From Saprospiraceae bacterium (GTDB taxonomy: Bacteria; Bacteroidota; Bacteroidia; Chitinophagales; Saprospiraceae), in NCBI GenBank assembly GCA_029251525.1, contig JAQXDE010000048.1:188252-252251 (forward strand): DNA of 64,000 bases, read 5' to 3'. The position numbers and the translations under genes are program-made. Positions within the stretch are counted from its first letter, which is position 1. Every line of letters begins with the position of its first letter. The notes under the pieces were generated by a model. The model was not told the DNA's origin. It made no database searches and saw only the letters and a list, made by a program, of their open reading frames with translations. This document shows, one piece after another, positions 48,563-57,097 of this stretch.

Positions 48563-49105
48563 ATGAACAAACAATTAGTTGGTACTTTGGTGGCAGGTTT
48601 AATCCTTTTTTTATGGCAATTTGTATCATGGAATGTTTTACAATTTCATCGAGCGGAAATGGAATATACCCCAAAACAAGATCAAATTATGGAGGCTTTA
48701 GTTCAACTTGATTTGGAAGATGGACATTATATGGTCCCAGCTGTTCCTGATGGCGCAACAATGGAAGAAGAAGAGGAATTAATTGAATCAATGATAGGAA
48801 AACCATGGGCAACTCTGTCTTATCACAAATCTTTTGAGATGACCATGGGAATGAGTATGATAAGAGGGTTTTTACTTGATTTGTTTTCTGCTTTTTTACT
48901 TGTTTGGGTATTAATGAAATTTCGAGAGAATGATTTTATGACAAGTGTCTTTACATCTTTGGCCATTGGAACGATTGGTTATTTGACGATACCGTACTTA
49001 CACCAAGTGTGGATGGAGACAGATAGTACAGGATATTTGGTAGATACGATTGCGCAATGGGGATTAGTTGGTGTATGGTTAGGTTGGTGGTTAAATCGAA
49101 AATAA
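48563..49105 (+). CDS. Uncharacterised membrane protein
   Basis: 180 aa, not recognised. A hydrophobic helix opens the protein (LVGTLVAGLILFLWQFVSW). An acidic extracytoplasmic region follows (residues about 30-90, with EEEEELIESMIGKPWA). Then come three further helices (about 100-120, 128-147, 158-176). It ends in WLGWWLNRK. The overall layout suggests an inner-membrane protein. It is monocistronic with a 20-bp perfect terminator stem. Confidence 0.65.
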   Translation: MNKQLVGTLVAGLILFLWQFVSWNVLQFHRAEMEYTPKQDQIMEALVQLDLEDGHYMVPAVPDGATMEEEEELIESMIGKPWATLSYHKSFEMTMGMSMIRGFLLDLFSAFLLVWVLMKFRENDFMTSVFTSLAIGTIGYLTIPYLHQVWMETDSTGYLVDTIAQWGLVGVWLGWWLNRK

Positions 49106-49127
49106 AATAAATATTCAATGTCAGGAT

Positions 49128-49179
49128 AAACTAAAAAAGACTTTCAAGTTAGACTAAGATTGAAAGTCTTTTTTAGTTT
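49128..49179. terminator. Exceptionally strong bidirectional terminator
   Basis: A perfect 20-bp inverted repeat, AAACTAAAAAAGACTTTCAA, with a 12-nt loop lies between convergent genes; T-runs are built into both arms. Confidence 0.92.
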
Positions 49180-49186
49180 AATTTTT

Positions 49187-50047
49187 TCACCTAAAATAAA
49201 AAATCCCGCCAAATTGAATTGTCGTTTGAATAAAGAAAAAATCCTGAGTTGCTTTATTGTTTCCGACTGAGGAAGTTAAGATGTCGAAAAGATTAATGTA
49301 CCCACCTTTGATTTCTCCATGTAAAAAATAATGTTTGAATAGAGTAAGATGTAAACCTGTTTTTAAGGAAGCTCCCCAACCTGCAAAATGATAAGTATTG
49401 ATATCATCCTGCCTAAGCAAAGTAATATCTGACCTTGGGATCAATAATCCAGTTTCAAAACCTTCGACTATTTGTAGTTCAATTTTATTTCTCGCCCATT
49501 TACATTTTTGGAGAAGATTGTCTGCTCGACTGATTCCGAAGTTGAAATAATTTAAACCATCGGTATGTTCCATTTGTAGAAAAGAAGGTTGAATCACTAT
49601 ATTTTCATTGGAATATTCTCCATCGTATATATCATGCATTTCTCTAATGTAACCATCAATTTTCACCTCTTGAGCTGTTTGAACCACATATTTCATATGA
49701 TCCATTGAAATTGTGAAAATCCATTTATCTCGAAAATAATAACCTACTCCAAAATTGGTTTGTGGAACGGTTAGACTGGAGGGTTTAAAATAAGTTTCTA
49801 ATGAGAATTTTGATTGTCGATCTTTTGCGACCACATCGAACAAAGTAAAATCATAAGTGTCTCCTTTGAAATTGATATCAGAGTCGGAAAAATAACCGCG
49901 ATTCCATCCCCAATAAACATAAAAACGACCGCTATTAGATCGAACTTTTTCTTCTTCTTTCTCAATTATAACTTGAGAAAATGAATTTTGAAAAAATGAA
50001 AGAAGAAGAAATAAGAGAGCAGTTAATTTAAAAGGTGTAAATTTCAT
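49187..50047 (-). CDS. Putative outer-membrane beta-barrel protein of unknown function
   Basis: 286 aa, family not recognised. The signal peptide is clear (cleavage near NSFSQ). The mature part shows regularly spaced amphipathic strands with aromatic girdle residues (GRFYVYWGWNRGYF, TNFGVGYYFRDKWIFTISMDH, YFLHGEIKGGYINL) and ends with FGGIFYFR. That fits an 8-12-stranded barrel. No partner gene is nearby. Confidence 0.65.
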   Translation of the reverse strand: MKFTPFKLTALLFLLLSFFQNSFSQVIIEKEEEKVRSNSGRFYVYWGWNRGYFSDSDINFKGDTYDFTLFDVVAKDRQSKFSLETYFKPSSLTVPQTNFGVGYYFRDKWIFTISMDHMKYVVQTAQEVKIDGYIREMHDIYDGEYSNENIVIQPSFLQMEHTDGLNYFNFGISRADNLLQKCKWARNKIELQIVEGFETGLLIPRSDITLLRQDDINTYHFAGWGASLKTGLHLTLFKHYFLHGEIKGGYINLFDILTSSVGNNKATQDFFFIQTTIQFGGIFYFR

Positions 50048-50106
50048 TTTTTTCTTTTTAGTTTGAAAACATAGTATTTGGATCTTATGCGAAAGTAAAA
50101 AAAAAT

Positions 50107-50130
50107 CTCATTTGAATTATTTCAAATGAG
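50107..50130 (-). terminator. Terminator of fadD
   Basis: A perfect 10-bp stem (CTCATTTGAA / TTCAAATGAG) with a 4-nt loop; on the minus strand it is followed by a long T-run. Confidence 0.85.
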
Positions 50131-50167
50131 GTTTTTTAATAAAATCATAAGTCATGTAACAATAATT

Positions 50168-51838
50168 TTACGTTTTTTCGTCACGCAAAGCACGTCTTAA
50201 TATCTTGCCAACATTCGTCTTTGGAAGTTCATCTCGAAAGACAATATGTTTTGGTTTTTTATAACCTGTAAATTGTTCTGTGCAATATTCTCGCACTTCT
50301 TTTTCGTTCAATGATGTATCTTTTTTCACAATAAAAACTTTGACTGCTTCTGTTGATTTTTCATCTGGAACGCCAATAGCTGCAACTTCTAAAATCTTTG
50401 GATGCATGGCTAATACATTTTCAATTTCGTTTGGATAAACATTAAAGCCTGAAACTAAAATCATATCTTTTTTACGATCAACAATTTTGAAAAACCCATC
50501 TGGTTTCATCAAACCAATATCGCCAGTCCTTAACCAACCATCAGATGAAATAGTTTTACGGGTTTCTTCAGGACGATTATAGTATCCTTTCATGATTTGC
50601 GGACCTTTGATTTGAATTTCTCCAACTTCACCTACGGCGAGTGATTGGTCTTCCTCATTGGCAATTCTCATATCCGTAGATGGAACAGGCATTCCAATTG
50701 TTCCAATTTGTCCTTTATCATTAATCGGATTAACTGTAGCTACAGGTGATGATTCTGTCAAACCATAGCCTTCTGATAAGTTACAACCAGTAACTTCTTT
50801 CCATTTTTCAGCAACTACTTTTTGAACAGCCATACCTCCACCTGCAGTTGCTTTCAATGAACTAAAATCAAGAGATGCGAAATCTTTGTGATTTAGCATC
50901 GCATTAAATAGTGTATTGACACCAGTCAGGATAGTTATTTTATTATTTTTAAATTCTTTGAGGATGGAACCGATATCACGTGCATTTGTAATCAGTATGG
51001 TTCTACTTCCAATACTCATTAACGCCAATGCATTGACTGAAAAGGCAAAAATATGATACATCGGTAAAGGTGATAAAGCGACTTCTTCTTTTTCTATTAA
51101 GTATGGACTGATCATCGCTCGAAACTGTAACATATTGGATATTAAATTTCGATTTGTCAGCATTGCACCTTTAGAAACACCTGTTGTTCCTCCTGTGTAT
51201 TGTAATACAATTACATCCTCTGGTTTTCCAACTAAGTCTGGTAATGTGAATTTTTTTCCTTGTGCTAATGCCTCTTTAAAAGTGACTGTATTGGCAAGGT
51301 TATACTTTGGAACCATACCTTTGACAGTTCTAACAATAAAGTTAGTTAAAGTACCTTTTACTGCACCTAGCATCTCTCCAATACTTGTTATGATAATTGT
51401 TTTGATCGGAGTATCATGAATAATTTTTTCTAAATTGGCTGCAAAATTTTCCGCAATAATAATTGCCTTTGCACCTGAATCTGAAAATTGATGTTTCATT
51501 TCGCGAGGTGTGTAAAGTGGATTAGTATTCACAATAACAAGACCTGCTCGAAGTGCTCCAAACAAAGCAATTGGGTATTGCAAAAGGTTTGGCATCATCA
51601 AAGCAATTTTATCTCCCGGTTCTAAACCTCTCGATAACAGGTATGCTCCAAATTGTTTTGACATTTTATCCAATTGGTCAAAAGTTATACTTTTGTCCAT
51701 GCATTGAAATGCGGGTAACTTTCGATATTTATCGAAAGTTTGTTCAAACATTTCCACTAGATTTTGATATTCATTAGGATTGATATTGGCAGGTACTCCG
51801 TTAGGGTAGTTTTTCAGCCATGGACGGTTTTCACTCAT
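50168..51838 (-). CDS. fadD: Long-chain fatty acid--CoA ligase
   Basis: 556 aa ANL-superfamily ligase activating fatty acids with ATP and CoA. P-loop: LQYTGGTTGVSKGAMLTNRN. Further motifs are EGYGLTESSPV, GWLRTGDIG and the fatty-acid-ligase hinge ILVSGFNVYPNEIE, then the C-terminal catalytic lysine in PKTNVGKILRRALR. Length and motifs match FadD. It is monocistronic. On its minus-strand upstream side TTG and TACTTTTA with a 21-nt spacer may be its promoter. Confidence 0.9.
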   Translation of the reverse strand: MSENRPWLKNYPNGVPANINPNEYQNLVEMFEQTFDKYRKLPAFQCMDKSITFDQLDKMSKQFGAYLLSRGLEPGDKIALMMPNLLQYPIALFGALRAGLVIVNTNPLYTPREMKHQFSDSGAKAIIIAENFAANLEKIIHDTPIKTIIITSIGEMLGAVKGTLTNFIVRTVKGMVPKYNLANTVTFKEALAQGKKFTLPDLVGKPEDVIVLQYTGGTTGVSKGAMLTNRNLISNMLQFRAMISPYLIEKEEVALSPLPMYHIFAFSVNALALMSIGSRTILITNARDIGSILKEFKNNKITILTGVNTLFNAMLNHKDFASLDFSSLKATAGGGMAVQKVVAEKWKEVTGCNLSEGYGLTESSPVATVNPINDKGQIGTIGMPVPSTDMRIANEEDQSLAVGEVGEIQIKGPQIMKGYYNRPEETRKTISSDGWLRTGDIGLMKPDGFFKIVDRKKDMILVSGFNVYPNEIENVLAMHPKILEVAAIGVPDEKSTEAVKVFIVKKDTSLNEKEVREYCTEQFTGYKKPKHIVFRDELPKTNVGKILRRALRDEKT

Positions 51839-52059
51839 TTTTTAATTTAGTTTTTGAAAAGAACATAACTAAAAGTAGTTTTTTTTTGGAAGGATTTGCA
51901 ATTATTGAAGAGTGAAATTTACTTGTGAAGTTATATGGAAGTAATAGTTTAAAAAATAACAAAGGAAAATATTATTCATTTGATAGTTTTTTTGGAAAAA
52001 ATAAAACTAGACTATTCTCGTTTTAAAATCTATCAATTAGTTTTCAAAAAAATATTTTA

Positions 52060-52899
52060 ATGAGAAAATCAATCACCCTAAGTTTATTTTGCCTTTTTTT
52101 TGTTTCTGTACTTCATGCGAAGAATATTGAATTAACTGAAGCTGTTAAAAAAGGCTATATAGAAATATATGCGGAAAGTGAAGGAGGACATACTGGGAAA
52201 TGCCTAAAACTAAAAATTAAAAACTTCCGCAAAAAGAAAATCAATATTGAAATTACTGCTGGATTAATTTTTAATTCTAATGATTCAACTCAGCAAGATT
52301 TAATGATAATAGAAGATAATATATTAGCGATTGAAGGCAATAAAAGACGGGTTATAAAAATATACGCAGCTTGTATTCAAGCACCAAACGGCACACCAAC
52401 TCTGGGAAGTGGATTTAATATGAGCTTTTTGGCTTCAGGACATTTATTGAAAATTGCACGGTATTTGGCGGAGGAAAAGTTATATAAGAACGCTGCGTCC
52501 CAATATGCTGTTTGGGCAATTACTAACGAAAAACGATTAGAAAATATTGACCATGCAAAGCTTGCAAATTATGTTGCAGACTTGTTGGGCAAAGCTCGCC
52601 CTGAGTATGTAGTTGTTCATAAAACAACAAGCCGTCCTGGAGAGCCTGCATATCGGGAAGCTCCCTCAATCATTAAAGGAAGATGGCAGTTTAAAACAGG
52701 GAAAGATAAGATTATGACTTTTGGATTATATACCTTGGATGGTGAACTAAAACATGCTTTTTTTAAAAATAAGAAAAAAACAAAGGGTTTGCATAAATTC
52801 AGCTTTACCTTCAAAGTTTTCAATATGCCACGAGGTGAGTATTATGTGCGATTAATAAGTGGGGTAGAAGTTATAGAGGAGAAGAAGGTTCAGTTTTAA
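52060..52899 (+). CDS. Secreted protein of unknown function with type IX secretion-like C-terminus
   Basis: 279 aa. The signal peptide ends at about VLHAK. The mid-part (HTGKCLKLKIKNFRKKKINIEI...TQQDLMIIEDN) looks like a small Ig-like domain, followed by a helical stretch (residues about 125-180). The last 60 residues (FGLYTLDGELKHAFFKNKKK ... MPRGEYYVRLISGVEV ... KKVQF) resemble the sorting domains that direct Bacteroidota proteins to the type IX secretion system. That reading is an inference from pattern. Confidence 0.6.
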   Translation: MRKSITLSLFCLFFVSVLHAKNIELTEAVKKGYIEIYAESEGGHTGKCLKLKIKNFRKKKINIEITAGLIFNSNDSTQQDLMIIEDNILAIEGNKRRVIKIYAACIQAPNGTPTLGSGFNMSFLASGHLLKIARYLAEEKLYKNAASQYAVWAITNEKRLENIDHAKLANYVADLLGKARPEYVVVHKTTSRPGEPAYREAPSIIKGRWQFKTGKDKIMTFGLYTLDGELKHAFFKNKKKTKGLHKFSFTFKVFNMPRGEYYVRLISGVEVIEEKKVQF

Positions 52900-53139
52900 A
52901 AATGGGATACTTAATCTAATAAGTAAAGGAATTTTTTTAGAAATACTAAATTCCATTTCCAAGTGTCAGTCACATTAAACTAAATATGAAATGCTGTATT
53001 CAATATTGAGCGATAAAAGATGATTAAACAAGATTAATTGTGAAAAAACAAGCTATTTCTTTTTTAATAAAAATTTTATGTGGATAAATATTCTATCTTT
53101 AGAATAAATTAAATGAGTTATATTAAAATAGAGAAAAAA

Positions 53140-53597
53140 ATATGGGAAATACACAGGTAAAGGTTAGGTGGTAAAGAATCATTAGCTCTCGTTTTTAAAA
53201 TACTTATGCCATTTTATATAAACCTGGAGTTAGACCTTGTCAGAGTAATAAGCTGAAATTTAGTATACTTGAGAATACACTCAAGTTTAAAGATGAATTG
53301 TATTATCAAGCTTTATAGTGAAGGTCAATTACAATACCTCCAATGAATGGGTAAACGTCTGGAATAAATCAAATGGAGGCCGGTACGTTGTATGAAGTAG
53401 CAACAGATACAAATTGAATTACAAAGGCTTTAGACTCAAGTTATAAATTATTTAAAAATTTGAACGTTATTCTTGTCATTAAAACTTATGCATTTGTTCA
53501 ATTTGATGTTTGGACTGGTCAAGATGATTTTAATGATTCTGAACCAATGGGTTTTGTTGGGGCTTTTTTCTATAGAAGAGTAGATTTCAAGTTATAA
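53140..53597 (+). pseudogene. Remnant of an unidentified protein gene
   Basis: The last 180 bases are a clean open end (VIKTYAFVQFDVWTGQDDFN ... GFVGAFFYRRVDFKL, stop at 53595-53597). Upstream, protein-like pieces (YNTSNEWVNVWNKSNGGRYVV at about 53325-53390; MEAGTLYEVATDTN) fall in different frames with stops between. No family was recognised. The intact terminator immediately after it supports a former gene. Confidence 0.5.
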
Positions 53598-53599
53598 AT

Positions 53600-53643
53600 A
53601 AAAAAGGGTTGTTGTAGAATGAATTTCTCAACAACCCTTTTTT
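53600..53643 (+). terminator. Terminator left behind a decayed gene
   Basis: A perfect 15-bp stem (AAAAAAGGGTTGTTG / CAACAACCCTTTTTT) begins 3 nt after the stop of the remnant. Confidence 0.85.
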
Positions 53644-53714
53644 CAATAATGGAAATATTATTAGCCTTGTGAACTATCATTTAATAATTTTATTTTTTAA
53701 CGAAAATTTTTAAT

Positions 53715-56345
53715 ATGAAAAAATCATTAACACTATTTATCGCTTTATTTGTTGCTTTGACTACCATTAAGGCACAATCAATTTCTGGAACAATTAAAAA
53801 TTCTAAAACGAATGAAGCACTAATTGGTGCAACAATCCTTGAGGCTGGAACAGCTAATGGAACAGTTACGGATCTTGATGGAAATTTCTCATTTACCGTA
53901 AAGTCTTTACCGGTTGTATTGGAAATTAGTTCTACTGGATATGCTCCCCAAAAAGTGGAAGTTACATCAGCTGGACCTATTAATGTAATGTTGAATCCAG
54001 GGTTGAGTTTTGATGAGATTGTAGTGGTCGGAACAAGAGGAAAACCAAGAACTATTCTTGAATCACCGGTTCCAATTGATAACATTAATGCAGCTGAACT
54101 TGCAAAAAGTGGCCAGACATCAATCGACCAAATGATTAACTACAGAGTTCCTTCCTATAACTCTTCTAATCAAACTATTTCGGATGCAACGGCTCATTTT
54201 GATCCATCTGAGTTAAGAAATTTAGGGCCATCAAGAACTTTAGTTTTGGTAAATGGAAAAAGAAAAAATCAAAGTGCGCTTGTTTATGTAAATGATACAC
54301 CTGGAAAAGGAGAAGTTGGAGTTGATATGAAAAGTATCCCAACCTCAGCTATAGAAAGAATCGAAGTTCTTAGAGATGGAGCGGCTGCTCAGTATGGTTC
54401 TGATGCAGTGGCTGGTGTAATAAATATTGTATTAAAGGAGAGAACAGATCTAAGTGCATCCATAGGTTCAGGAATTACAACTGAAGGAGATGGACTAACT
54501 TATGATGCGTCGATCAATAAAGGATTTAAGGTTGGGAAAAATGGATTTTTAAGTTTGACTGGAAATTATTACCATCAAGATAAAACTAACCGAGCAGGGG
54601 AACCCGGTGGTGATGGATTATTCGGAGTTATATTTGGTGACGATGCTATATTAAATGGAACTGATCCTTGGATTCAAGATAATCCAGATTTGGGAATGAC
54701 TGTAGGTCAACCTGATTATGATAAAATTTCTGTTTTCGCAAATTTTGGAACAAAGTATGCTGACGATGCCGGGGAGTTTTATGCATTTGGAGGGTATACT
54801 CGTCGGAATGGAACATCATTCGCACTTTATCGAGCACCATATTGGATTACAGATGATGCTGGATTATTAACGCCAGCTGGTGAAGCTTACAATGGTTTTC
54901 AACCTACCTTTGAAACTGCAATAAATGATATAACGTTCACTATTGGAAATAAATATAATTTCAATGGCTGGAATACAGATATTAGTTTGACAACTGGTTC
55001 AAACGATGTTGCTTATACAATAGGAAATACAATTAACCCTGCTTTGTTGCCTAACAGTCCAACTGAGTTTGATGCAGGAGCTTATGCATTTGGAAATATT
55101 TTAGGAAATATTGATGTATCAAAGGTCTTTGATAAATTGACACTTTCATTTGGTTCTGAGGTAAGACAAGAAACTTTTGAAGTTACTGCTGGTCAAGAGG
55201 AATCATATGTTGATGGTGGTGCACAATCTTTTCCTGGATTGCAACCAAGTAATGAATTGAAAGAAAATAGAAATAATGTAGGAGTTTATTTAGGAGCGGA
55301 TTACGATGCAACAGAAACATTTTTGATTGGAGGAGCTGTTCGTTTCGAAAATTATTCAGACTTTGGGAGTAATCTTTCTTGGAAAGTAAATGCAAGGCAA
55401 TTGTTGGGAGATCGAAAAGGAGCAATCCGAGCATCTGTAAGTACAGGGTTTAGAGCCCCTTCTCTGCATCAAGTATATTTGAGTAATGTTCAAACATTAG
55501 TTTCAGGTGGTACTATTTCTAACCAAGGAACTTTTAATAACGTAAGTTCTGTCATTGAAGGCTTAGGTGTTCCTAAATTGGATGCTGAAACATCCTTAAA
55601 CTTTACTGCAGGTTTTACTTACAAATTAGCAGAAGGGTTTTCTTTATCTGCTGATTATTATAATGTAAGTGTTGACAATCGAGTATTGTTTACTGGTGAA
55701 GTTGGATTTGATGGAGATGATATGAATACAAACCCAATCGAACAAGTTTTAATTGACAATAGTGTTACAAGCATCAAGTTTTTTGTAAATGCTTTAGATA
55801 CACGTACACAAGGATTTGATTTAGTGGCAGATTATCAAAATGTTTCCATTGGTGAAAAGGCCTCAATGAATTTTATCCTTTCATTGAATGCGAATAAAAC
55901 AAAAATCGAGGGAGAAATTACTGCACCAGGTGTAATTGGAGAACAAGGTGTTGATATTTTTAATCGAAAAGAACAGTCAAGAGTTACCTCTGCTCGACCT
56001 AATTTTAAATCTTTATTTGGAATTGGATTGGATGTAGGGAAATTTAATGCAACATTGAATAATACTTACTTTGGAGAGGTTACTTGGCAGCATGCTTCAG
56101 ATGTAAGTTTGGATCAAACGTTTAGTGGGAAAGTAATTACTGATTTGATTTTAGGATATGATATTTCAGATAATATTAATTTCAATTTAGTTGTCAATAA
56201 CTTATTAAATGTATATCCTGATGTTATCGAACCAGGATCTGATTTTGTAACTGACCTAGGAGGACGATTTAAATATCCTTGGGAAGTGAATCAATTCGGA
56301 TTCAATGGAACAATTATTTCAGGGCGATTAAATTTTAATTTTTAA
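53715..56345 (+). CDS. TonB-dependent receptor with carboxypeptidase-like N-terminal domain
   Basis: 876 aa. The signal peptide ends near TIKAQ. A carboxypeptidase-regulatory-like domain (about residues 20-105; GTVTDLDGNFSFTV) precedes a plug domain (about 115-240) with SPVPIDNINAAEL, RTLVLVNGKRKN and the very typical RIEVLRDGAAAQYGSDAVAGVINIVLK. The barrel ends in a strand closing on phenylalanine (GRLNFNF). The iron/siderophore-type plug suggests import of a chelate or vitamin rather than a SusC glycan role, and no SusD gene follows. The hybrid sensor kinase lies downstream, separated by a terminator and 750 bp. Confidence 0.9.
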   Translation: MKKSLTLFIALFVALTTIKAQSISGTIKNSKTNEALIGATILEAGTANGTVTDLDGNFSFTVKSLPVVLEISSTGYAPQKVEVTSAGPINVMLNPGLSFDEIVVVGTRGKPRTILESPVPIDNINAAELAKSGQTSIDQMINYRVPSYNSSNQTISDATAHFDPSELRNLGPSRTLVLVNGKRKNQSALVYVNDTPGKGEVGVDMKSIPTSAIERIEVLRDGAAAQYGSDAVAGVINIVLKERTDLSASIGSGITTEGDGLTYDASINKGFKVGKNGFLSLTGNYYHQDKTNRAGEPGGDGLFGVIFGDDAILNGTDPWIQDNPDLGMTVGQPDYDKISVFANFGTKYADDAGEFYAFGGYTRRNGTSFALYRAPYWITDDAGLLTPAGEAYNGFQPTFETAINDITFTIGNKYNFNGWNTDISLTTGSNDVAYTIGNTINPALLPNSPTEFDAGAYAFGNILGNIDVSKVFDKLTLSFGSEVRQETFEVTAGQEESYVDGGAQSFPGLQPSNELKENRNNVGVYLGADYDATETFLIGGAVRFENYSDFGSNLSWKVNARQLLGDRKGAIRASVSTGFRAPSLHQVYLSNVQTLVSGGTISNQGTFNNVSSVIEGLGVPKLDAETSLNFTAGFTYKLAEGFSLSADYYNVSVDNRVLFTGEVGFDGDDMNTNPIEQVLIDNSVTSIKFFVNALDTRTQGFDLVADYQNVSIGEKASMNFILSLNANKTKIEGEITAPGVIGEQGVDIFNRKEQSRVTSARPNFKSLFGIGLDVGKFNATLNNTYFGEVTWQHASDVSLDQTFSGKVITDLILGYDISDNINFNLVVNNLLNVYPDVIEPGSDFVTDLGGRFKYPWEVNQFGFNGTIISGRLNFNF

Positions 56346-56368
56346 AAGAATTAACTCAAAAAGTTAGG

Positions 56369-56400
56369 AGGGCGTGGCGCATTTGTTACGCCCTTTTTTT
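56369..56400 (+). terminator. Rho-independent terminator of the TonB receptor
   Basis: A G+C-rich 7-bp stem (AGGGCGT / ACGCCCT) with a 12-nt loop is followed by a run of seven T. Confidence 0.85.
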
Positions 56401-56725
56401 ATTCTTTTTAAATTATGAAGGAATCATAAAAGTTATTTTCCGAAATAATAGCTGAGAAATTTTCTGTGGTAATTTCTAATATCCTGTTGTGTTTTAAAAT
56501 AGTCATTTGAATATTCATGCTTTTAAAGCAAATTACCTTTCCAATCAAAAAGATATAATACTTTACTAATAACCTTTCCTTTTTTGAAATTACGATCTAA
56601 TTCACTTGTCCGAAATAAGTTTCAGTTTATCTGTGATTAATTAGGTAGTGGTTTATACAATAGACTGAGTTTCTTTTATTAGAGTAAAACCGCATTGGGT
56701 TTATTTAAAAGCTTGTGAATTATAA

Positions 56726-56797
56726 CGTTACCAAAGAAAATCTAAACAATTTTTGACAAAAAAAATGAAGCTACATTTAGGATTTTTTTTGGTAACG
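56726..56797. repeat. Long inverted repeat between TonB receptor and sensor kinase
   Basis: The 17-nt arms CGTTACCAAAGAAAATC and GATTTTTTTTGGTAACG pair at 16 positions around a 38-nt spacer. No T-run follows, and it stands 300 bp upstream of the kinase gene. It is probably a regulatory site. The rest of this 750-bp gap (56401-57008) is AT-rich with no gene seen. Confidence 0.5.
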
Positions 56798-57008
56798 GAA
56801 TTAAGTTTAGATAAAAAAAATGTGGATTGATCGAAGGGTACTCCATATTTTTTTTCGAAAGTATACATAAAAGGTTAGGCAGGTAAGGGTCAAGCTAAAT
56901 AAAAAGTAAATAAATATTTTATTATATGTAAAATATTTTATATTTATATCTAAGTATTTATATCAAATGTATCCTATTTTACTACATTGGATACATATAG
57001 TCATTATT

Positions 57009-57034
57009 TTGTAATTTATTTACGTACGTTTAAT
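57009..57034 (+). promoter_or_regulatory. Promoter-like motif of the sensor kinase gene
   Basis: TTG, 13 nt, then TACGTTTAAT. The same arrangement with TATGTTTAAT occurs before the small peptide gene at 60159. It lies 63 nt before the start codon. Confidence 0.35.
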
Positions 57035-57097
57035 GAATTACCTATCTTTTTTCTTTTAAAATATATTGTAAAATAAAGCGTAATCAAGAGGGCACTT

